From contig MFYJ01000007.1 of the NCBI GenBank assembly GCA_001787755.1, positions 1 to 42,769 on the forward strand: a stretch of 42,769 nt of DNA, given 5' to 3'. The notes under the pieces were generated by a model. The model had not been told where the DNA came from. It did no database searches and saw only the letters and a list, made by a program, of their open reading frames with translations. Of this stretch, positions 38,822 through 42,769 are shown in pieces (positions within the stretch are counted from its first letter, which is position 1; each line of letters starts with the position of its first letter). The position numbers and the translations under genes were made by a program. Source of the DNA: Candidatus Peribacteria bacterium RIFOXYB1_FULL_54_35 (GTDB taxonomy: Bacteria; Patescibacteriota; Gracilibacteria; Peribacterales; Peribacteraceae).

Positions 38822-39643
38822 GTGCACAAAGCTTGGGTTCTCTTTCTGGTTTTGTTTCTCTTTGGATGTGCTCCTCAGGACGCGCAACTGTTGCGTGAGA
38901 TCGGAAAGGTGGAGATTCCCGGCAGAGAAGCATCCGGGCTTACCTGGCATACCGGACGAGAGACATTCTTCATCGTGACGGATGAAGGGCGGGTGCTGGA
39001 AGTTAGCAGGGGTGGAACAGTTGTGCACGATCAGGAATTCCCCGGTTTGAATTTTGAAGGGATTACGTTCAATCCTCAGAGTGGGATGCTCTATGCGGCC
39101 ATCGAAGGGAGGGACCGGATCGTCGAAATCGATCCGGATTCTCTCGCGGTTCTCCGAGAGTTTGCCGTGAGCCGGAAACTTGATGGCTCTAAGGTCATCA
39201 CGGGGGGGAAGGAGGGATTTGAGGGCATTGAATTTGTTCCAGATGCATCGCATCCGGACGGAGGCACGTTCTTCGTGGTGAATCAGGCAACGGGCGAAGG
39301 GACGAAGAGAGAACCATCGGCTATTCTCGAAGTCGATCTCCCCCTGCATTTCACTCTGCCTCCGGATGGAAAGAAATTGCTCAAAGGTGAAATATTGCGC
39401 GGCTTTGTCTCCCCGTTCCTTGGGCTCTCGGGCATTCATTTCGACTCTCGTTCCGGCCACCTCTTCGCGATCAGCGATACCGAGGATCGTCTCCTTGAGG
39501 CAACGCTCGACGGGGATATCGTCCGCACTTCCGTCCTACCGGGGCAGAATCAGGAAGGAGTGGCGATGGTCGACGGCGATTTTTTCATCGTGCAGGATGA
39601 ACCGGCGACCATCACCTTCCTCATCTGTCGGTTTGGAGAATGA
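38822..39643 (+). CDS. SdiA-regulated-type lipoprotein (beta-propeller-like)
   Basis: 273 residues from a GTG start. The opening MHKAWVLFLVLFLFGCAPQD has a lipobox (LFGC), so the mature protein would be a lipid-anchored surface protein beginning at Cys. The rest resembles the SdiA-regulated/esterase-like YncE-type propeller family: EASGLTWHTGRETFFIVTDEG, NFEGITFNPQSGMLYAAIEG, GFEGIEFVPDA, LSGIHFDSRSGHLFAISDTEDRL and NQEGVAMVDGDFFIV are successive blades. Ligand unknown; calcium-dependent binding of phosphate esters is known in relatives. Convergent with the methyltransferase. Confidence 0.85.
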   Translation: MHKAWVLFLVLFLFGCAPQDAQLLREIGKVEIPGREASGLTWHTGRETFFIVTDEGRVLEVSRGGTVVHDQEFPGLNFEGITFNPQSGMLYAAIEGRDRIVEIDPDSLAVLREFAVSRKLDGSKVITGGKEGFEGIEFVPDASHPDGGTFFVVNQATGEGTKREPSAILEVDLPLHFTLPPDGKKLLKGEILRGFVSPFLGLSGIHFDSRSGHLFAISDTEDRLLEATLDGDIVRTSVLPGQNQEGVAMVDGDFFIVQDEPATITFLICRFGE

Positions 39644-39687
39644 GAGTACAAAACGTCAGTTTCTGTGTGGCTTTATTGTGAATGACT

Positions 39688-40416
39688 TCAATGCCCGGCA
39701 GTAAGCGGCTTACGGCAGATGTAGAGGATTTCCTTGGTTGTGAGTGCGCAGCATTTCACAATGCGGGGATTCAATGTCTGTGCAAAGCGGTTTAGCTCCA
39801 AGACAAATCCCGCCCCCCTCAGCCTGTCGGTAAAGTCCCTGCCGTAGAGGCGGACGTGATCACACTGACCGAAGTGCTTCTCGCGCTCCTGAGGGGAGAC
39901 GATGGAGAAATCCTCGTACGTTTCCATCCGCGAATGATCGACAGGACCCTGGATTATGGCCCAACCACCCGGCTTCATGACGCGGAAAATCTCCCGCATT
40001 GCCTCCCGATCATCAGGAATGTGCTCCAGGACATGGGAACAGAGCACGCAATCGTAGCTGTCCCCCGGAATCTGGAGGTTCGTCAGATCCATCTTCAACA
40101 TTGCAATCGGAGACGATAGATCGACACTCTGATAGTGGAGATTCTTCAGTTTGCAGAATGTGTCCTGCATGTACTTCTGCGGCGCGACTTCGAGCACGCT
40201 TAGCCGCGCGGAGAAGAAATCGGTGCACTGCTCCAGATACAGCCACAAGAGCCGGTGGCGTTCCAGGGATCTGCAGGAGGGGCACATGGAATTTGGCCGG
40301 GGGTGTATTCCGAAGGTGAGAAACGTGTTGGCGGTGCACATGCAAATAGGGCAACGGAGAGCTTGTCGAGGACGGAGCAAGCTGGAGAGACTCTTGAACA
40401 GGGATGGGAAGTGCAT
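39688..40416 (-). CDS. SAM-dependent methyltransferase with zinc ribbon
   Basis: 242 residues. N-terminal CPICMC (22-27) and CPSCRS (45-50) make a four-Cys zinc ribbon. A class I methyltransferase domain follows: VLEVAPQKYMQ near 74 (motif I, with the usual GxGxG replaced), LKMDLTNLQIPGDSYDCVLCSHVLEHIPDD near 107-136, REIFRVMKPGGWAIIQGP near 141-158. Similar proteins act on lipids, sugars or O-antigen-like glycans. It is the third gene in the minus-strand run ACR3-TauE-methyltransferase, but a repeat separates it from TauE. Confidence 0.85.
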   Translation of the reverse strand: MHFPSLFKSLSSLLRPRQALRCPICMCTANTFLTFGIHPRPNSMCPSCRSLERHRLLWLYLEQCTDFFSARLSVLEVAPQKYMQDTFCKLKNLHYQSVDLSSPIAMLKMDLTNLQIPGDSYDCVLCSHVLEHIPDDREAMREIFRVMKPGGWAIIQGPVDHSRMETYEDFSIVSPQEREKHFGQCDHVRLYGRDFTDRLRGAGFVLELNRFAQTLNPRIVKCCALTTKEILYICRKPLTAGH

Positions 40417-40456
40417 AGACGTGTACCAGCATTGCTGATTCTAATCAAATATCCAA

Positions 40457-40554
40457 GTGGCTGGAGCGGGTTACTGGCCTGCCGGCCGAAGTCCGAAGGC
40501 GAAGGCTGGAAACTATTACAACTATAGTGGGTGCTTCTTGGGGTTTGTGTCCGT
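40457..40554. repeat. Direct repeat copy A, downstream of TauE
   Basis: About 98 bases that match 41384-41479: GTGGCTGGAGCGGGTTACTG, then GCCTGCCGGCCGAAG, a CGAAGGCGAAG block, TGGAAACTAT and, after a weaker stretch, GTTTGTGTCCGT. The first 57 bases differ from copy B at two positions. It ends eight bases before the TauE stop codon. Confidence 0.85.
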
Positions 40555-40561
40555 AAACCGT

Positions 40562-41287
40562 TTATGGAAACAGCAGGAATTTCAGACCAACAAGCGCGAG
40601 GAAGATAGCGATGACTTGCCGGAAGGCTTTTTCAGGAAGTTGCCCAACGATCTTTTTTGCACACCATGCACCGGCAAAGGAAAGCGGTAGAAACAGGATC
40701 ATGCCATACCAGAGTTCCCTTGGCAGATTCACATTACCGATTCCGTAAGTGAGCAGACGAATGGAATCCGTCATCAATGCAATGGTGCCGGCAGTAAAAA
40801 TGTAGACGTGCTTGGGAAGATCGAATGCGGCAAGAAATGCTCCTCTCACGGCTCCGCCGACTCCAAAGATCCCCGCCATCAATCCTGAAAGCGCCCCGCC
40901 TGTTATGGCAGTCATATTCCTCTTCGGTAACTTCCATGAGGAGTGGAAGAGGAGAAAAATTGTATAAGCGATGAGCGCGGCACCGAGGATTCTCAGAAGG
41001 ATAGTTGATTCTGTCGTCAGTGTGAGACGAGCTCCGGCATATGCAGCAAGAACGCTTGGAATACCAAAAAGAAGTATGAGATTCCATGTTGCCCCTTTGC
41101 GAAACAGAATTATTTTCCAAATGTCGCCAACCCAGTGAACGATGCCAACAAGTAGTAGTGTCTGCGGCAGTGGATACCAGAAGAGCAGGACAGGGATCAT
41201 GATAGTTGATGTGCCGAAACCCGTCATGGTTCCGACTGCGGAGGCGACCAATGTCAAAGCGGCAATTGCGGGAATTTCAACGGGCAT
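40562..41287 (-). CDS. TauE/SafE-family anion exporter
   Basis: Sulfite or organosulfonate/anion exporter family, 241 residues with about eight hydrophobic segments. Family opening ALTLVASAVGTMTGFGTSTIMIPVLL (about 9-34) and repeat half ALSGLMAGIFGVGGAVRGAFL (about 140-160) carry the two Gly-rich (F/V)G(x)GG-type motifs. Substrate unknown. The gene lies between two copies of a direct repeat (40457-40554 and 41384-41479) and follows the ACR3 gene, so it may be a cassette. A TATAGA box lies 11 bases before the ATG. Confidence 0.88.
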   Translation of the reverse strand: MPVEIPAIAALTLVASAVGTMTGFGTSTIMIPVLLFWYPLPQTLLLVGIVHWVGDIWKIILFRKGATWNLILLFGIPSVLAAYAGARLTLTTESTILLRILGAALIAYTIFLLFHSSWKLPKRNMTAITGGALSGLMAGIFGVGGAVRGAFLAAFDLPKHVYIFTAGTIALMTDSIRLLTYGIGNVNLPRELWYGMILFLPLSFAGAWCAKKIVGQLPEKAFRQVIAIFLALVGLKFLLFP

Positions 41288-41353
41288 ATCAAAGTTAGTC
41301 TATAGCTTTTATTGTCTCAGAAGAATTGCCAGTTGTATTTCCGCTTACGCGTA

Positions 41354-41379
41354 CAAAATAAAATGGCTTAAATAAGCCA
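41354..41379 (-). terminator. Hairpin terminator after the ACR3 gene
   Basis: On the minus strand TGGCTTA (41379-41373), a two-base turn, TAAGCCA (41370-41364), then TTTTATTTTG (41363-41354). It lies 83 bases beyond the ACR3 stop and 67 bases before the TauE start, so TauE is probably transcribed separately. Confidence 0.6.
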
Positions 41380-41383
41380 CTTT

Positions 41384-41479
41384 GTGGCTGGAGCGGGTTA
41401 CTGGCCTGCCGGCCGAAGCCCGAAGGCGAAGACTGGAAACTATGACAACCGTGATGTGTCGCTAGGAGTTTGTGTCCGT
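41384..41479. repeat. Direct repeat copy B, overlapping the ACR3 end
   Basis: Partner of 40457-40554. Its right end runs into the last six codons of the ACR3 gene (PTDTNS and stop at 41462), so the shared GTTTGTGTCCGT is coding here. The same piece in copy A lies just outside the TauE gene. The distance between the copies is 927 bases. Confidence 0.85.
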
Positions 41480-42541
41480 TGGAAAGTATCTGCGTCTGAG
41501 ATACAAGGAAACGTTTACGAGGCCGATGAGGACGGGGACTTCCACGAGTGGGCCGACTACCGCAGCAAGAGCGGCTCCTGAGTTGATTCCGAACACCGCA
41601 ACGGCAACTGCGATGGCAAGCTCGAAGTTATTGCTCGCAGCCGTGAAGGACAGAGTGGCAGTCTGCGGATAAGGAGCACCGAGACGGCGGCTCATCCAGA
41701 AGGACAGGAAAAACATAATGAGGAAATAGGCAAGGAGAGGGATAGCAATACGGACGACATCAAATGGAATGGTGACGATATTCTTTCCCTGGAGCGAGAA
41801 CATCACGATGATCGTGAAAAGGAGGGCGATCAAAGTCAGAGGGGAGATACGAGGGATAAAGCGTTGTTCATACCAGTCGCGTCCTCGCGTTCGTACAAGG
41901 AGGAATCGAGTAGTCATTCCTCCGAGGAATGGAATGCCGAGGTAGATTGCCACGCTCTGAGCGATGGAGCTGATGGTGATGCGGGAGAGATCAACAGCCC
42001 CGAACTCGATGCCGAAGAGGGACGGGAGAATTTTGATGAACAGATAGGCATAAACCGAGTAGAGCAAGACTTGGAATATCGAATTCAGAGCGACAAGTCC
42101 TGCCGCATACTCCCTGTCTCCATCAGCAAGGTCGTTCCAGACAATCACCATGGCGATGCAGCGGGCAAGTCCGATGAGAATGAGTCCTACGGCATACTCC
42201 GGACGATCCGACAGGAAGAGTAGGGCAAGGAAGAACATGAGTATCGGACCGATAATCCAGTTCTGTACAAGCGAGAGTCCGAGCACCTTGCCATTCCTGA
42301 ACACGCGTCCCAGCTCTTCGTAGTGCACCTTCGCAAGCGGAGGATACATCATGACGATGAGCCCGACGGCAATGGGGATAGAGGTAGTGCCAACAGAGAG
42401 ATGCGTGATTCCTGCAACGAACGATGGGGCGATGTTCCCGAGCGCAATGCCGAGTGCCATTGCGAGGAATATCCAGAGAGTCAGATACCTGTCGAGAAAA
42501 GAAAGGCGGCTGAGGGTGGACGTGTGGGCAGAAGCGGACAT
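41462..42541 (-). CDS. arsB (ACR3 type): ACR3-type arsenite exporter
   Basis: Arsenite efflux permease of the BASS/ACR3 group. 359 residues from the ATG at 42541, about 10 helices: [18 protein letters not shown] near 15, [13 protein letters not shown] near 65-77, [31 protein letters not shown] near 124-154 with the essential Cys of ACR3, and [21 protein letters not shown] near 295-315. The last residues derive from a repeat. A TTG nine codons upstream has a TACACT box five bases before it, so translation may begin there. No ArsR or ArsC is visible in the window. Confidence 0.9.
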   Translation of the reverse strand: MSASAHTSTLSRLSFLDRYLTLWIFLAMALGIALGNIAPSFVAGITHLSVGTTSIPIAVGLIVMMYPPLAKVHYEELGRVFRNGKVLGLSLVQNWIIGPILMFFLALLFLSDRPEYAVGLILIGLARCIAMVIVWNDLADGDREYAAGLVALNSIFQVLLYSVYAYLFIKILPSLFGIEFGAVDLSRITISSIAQSVAIYLGIPFLGGMTTRFLLVRTRGRDWYEQRFIPRISPLTLIALLFTIIVMFSLQGKNIVTIPFDVVRIAIPLLAYFLIMFFLSFWMSRRLGAPYPQTATLSFTAASNNFELAIAVAVAVFGINSGAALAAVVGPLVEVPVLIGLVNVSLYLRRRYFPTDTNS

Positions 42542-42568
42542 AGGCGTATTCAGTCTGGAAACGATCAA

Positions 42569-42769
42569 TCCGAAGTGTAGTAGGCTCAGGGGGCCTCTGT
42601 CGATAGGAGGACAGAGTTGTCTATTTTATCACCATTCCATTGAAGAATGGTGTGCTGAAGGCAAGATGTTGAGTGGAGCGGGTAACCCTCCTTCGCTCCT
42701 TCGGAGCTTCGGACGGGTTGCCGTCCAAGCCTTTCGCATGCGTCGTCTTCGGCAGGCTCAGACTCCTTG
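42569..42769. other. Upstream region with dispersed repeat, window end
   Basis: No gene supported. 42673-42725 (GGAGCGGGTAACCCTCCTTCG, with GCTCCTTCGGAGC as a hairpin, and GACGGGTTGCC) matches parts of the repeats at 28978 and 40457. The last bases (CTTCGGCAGGCTCAG) are another form of the CTGAGCCTGCCGAAG-type repeat, related to the one at 18865. Confidence 0.5.

Noticed and set aside
40457-41479. Direct repeats as transposon ends around TauE
   Set aside because: Copies are direct, not inverted, and no transposase lies between them; a recombination cassette is kept as a finding instead.
1-42769. TGA read as glycine (code 25)
   Set aside because: Many conserved genes end at TGA, several overlapping the next ATG, and no in-frame TGA interrupts a conserved domain.
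1-42769. tRNA or rRNA genes, insertion sequences, prophage
   Set aside because: No cloverleaf with a TTC-loop, no rRNA-like stretch, no transposase, integrase or phage structural gene was recognised by eye. A tRNAscan and ISfinder run would be decisive.

Overview
This window looks like a piece of a small-genome bacterium, most plausibly a Candidate Phyla Radiation (Patescibacteria) lineage such as the Peregrinibacteria/Peribacteria group. The placement is an inference from gene content: an archaeal-style mevalonate route in a bacterium, a GT4/GH57/GH15 storage-glycan cluster, PdxS/PdxT, and a very large cysteine-rich secreted protein. Genes are tightly packed, with many 4-8 base overlaps. TGA is an ordinary stop (several TGA/ATG overlaps), so this is not a code-25 lineage. 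I saw no rRNA, tRNA, CRISPR array or insertion sequence.

Layout. 1-676: the tail of an unknown gene, then about 600 bases of stem-loops. 677-5140: trpS, a secreted unknown, maf, then on the minus strand suhB with a small acidic partner and a YgjP-type metalloprotein; the spacers hold perfect 21-bp inverted repeats with a 7-base internal period. 5286-11898 (minus): secreted unknown, glucoamylase (GH15), GH57 amylase, GT4 glycosyltransferase and a Crp/Fnr regulator, a likely glycogen-type unit. 11941-20220 (minus): idi, uppS, mevalonate kinase, mevalonate-diphosphate decarboxylase, a GNAT acetyltransferase, HMG-CoA reductase, HMG-CoA synthase, archaeal-type thiolase, and a fusion of a DUF35 OB-fold to a guanylate-kinase-like P-loop domain. 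Together these take acetyl-CoA to isoprenyl diphosphates, with one step (phosphomevalonate kinase) lacking an obvious gene. 20277-23730 (plus): aminotransferase, pdxS, pdxT, LysE-type exporter. 23774-28870 (minus): secreted unknown, GT-C membrane glycosyltransferase, MFS transporter, D-2-hydroxyacid dehydrogenase.

29225-33235 (plus) encodes a 1336-residue secreted protein built from two disulfide-framed coiled-coil hairpins, a dockerin-like calcium segment, an RTX-like stretch and nine six-cysteine modules; 12 bases later comes a RelA/SpoT-type protein with an apparently dead hydrolase half. 34782-38677: atypical Nramp-like transporter, an orphan HisKA-like membrane protein, ornithine carbamoyltransferase, a cold-shock protein with a clear terminator, and a DUF2231 membrane protein. 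38822-42541: an SdiA-regulated-type lipoprotein, a methyltransferase, a TauE/SafE exporter and an ACR3 arsenite exporter; the TauE gene lies between two copies of a ~96-base direct repeat.

Regulation. Shine-Dalgarno sequences are almost absent. Instead an extended -10 box (consensus close to TGCTANNNT) or a plain TANNNT box lies 4-12 bases before many start codons, which points to widespread leaderless or nearly leaderless transcripts. This was used to choose several starts. The most novel items are the DUF35-kinase fusion in the mevalonate operon, the giant cysteine-module protein, the heptamer-based intergenic inverted repeats, and the palindromic element at the start of the mevalonate kinase gene.
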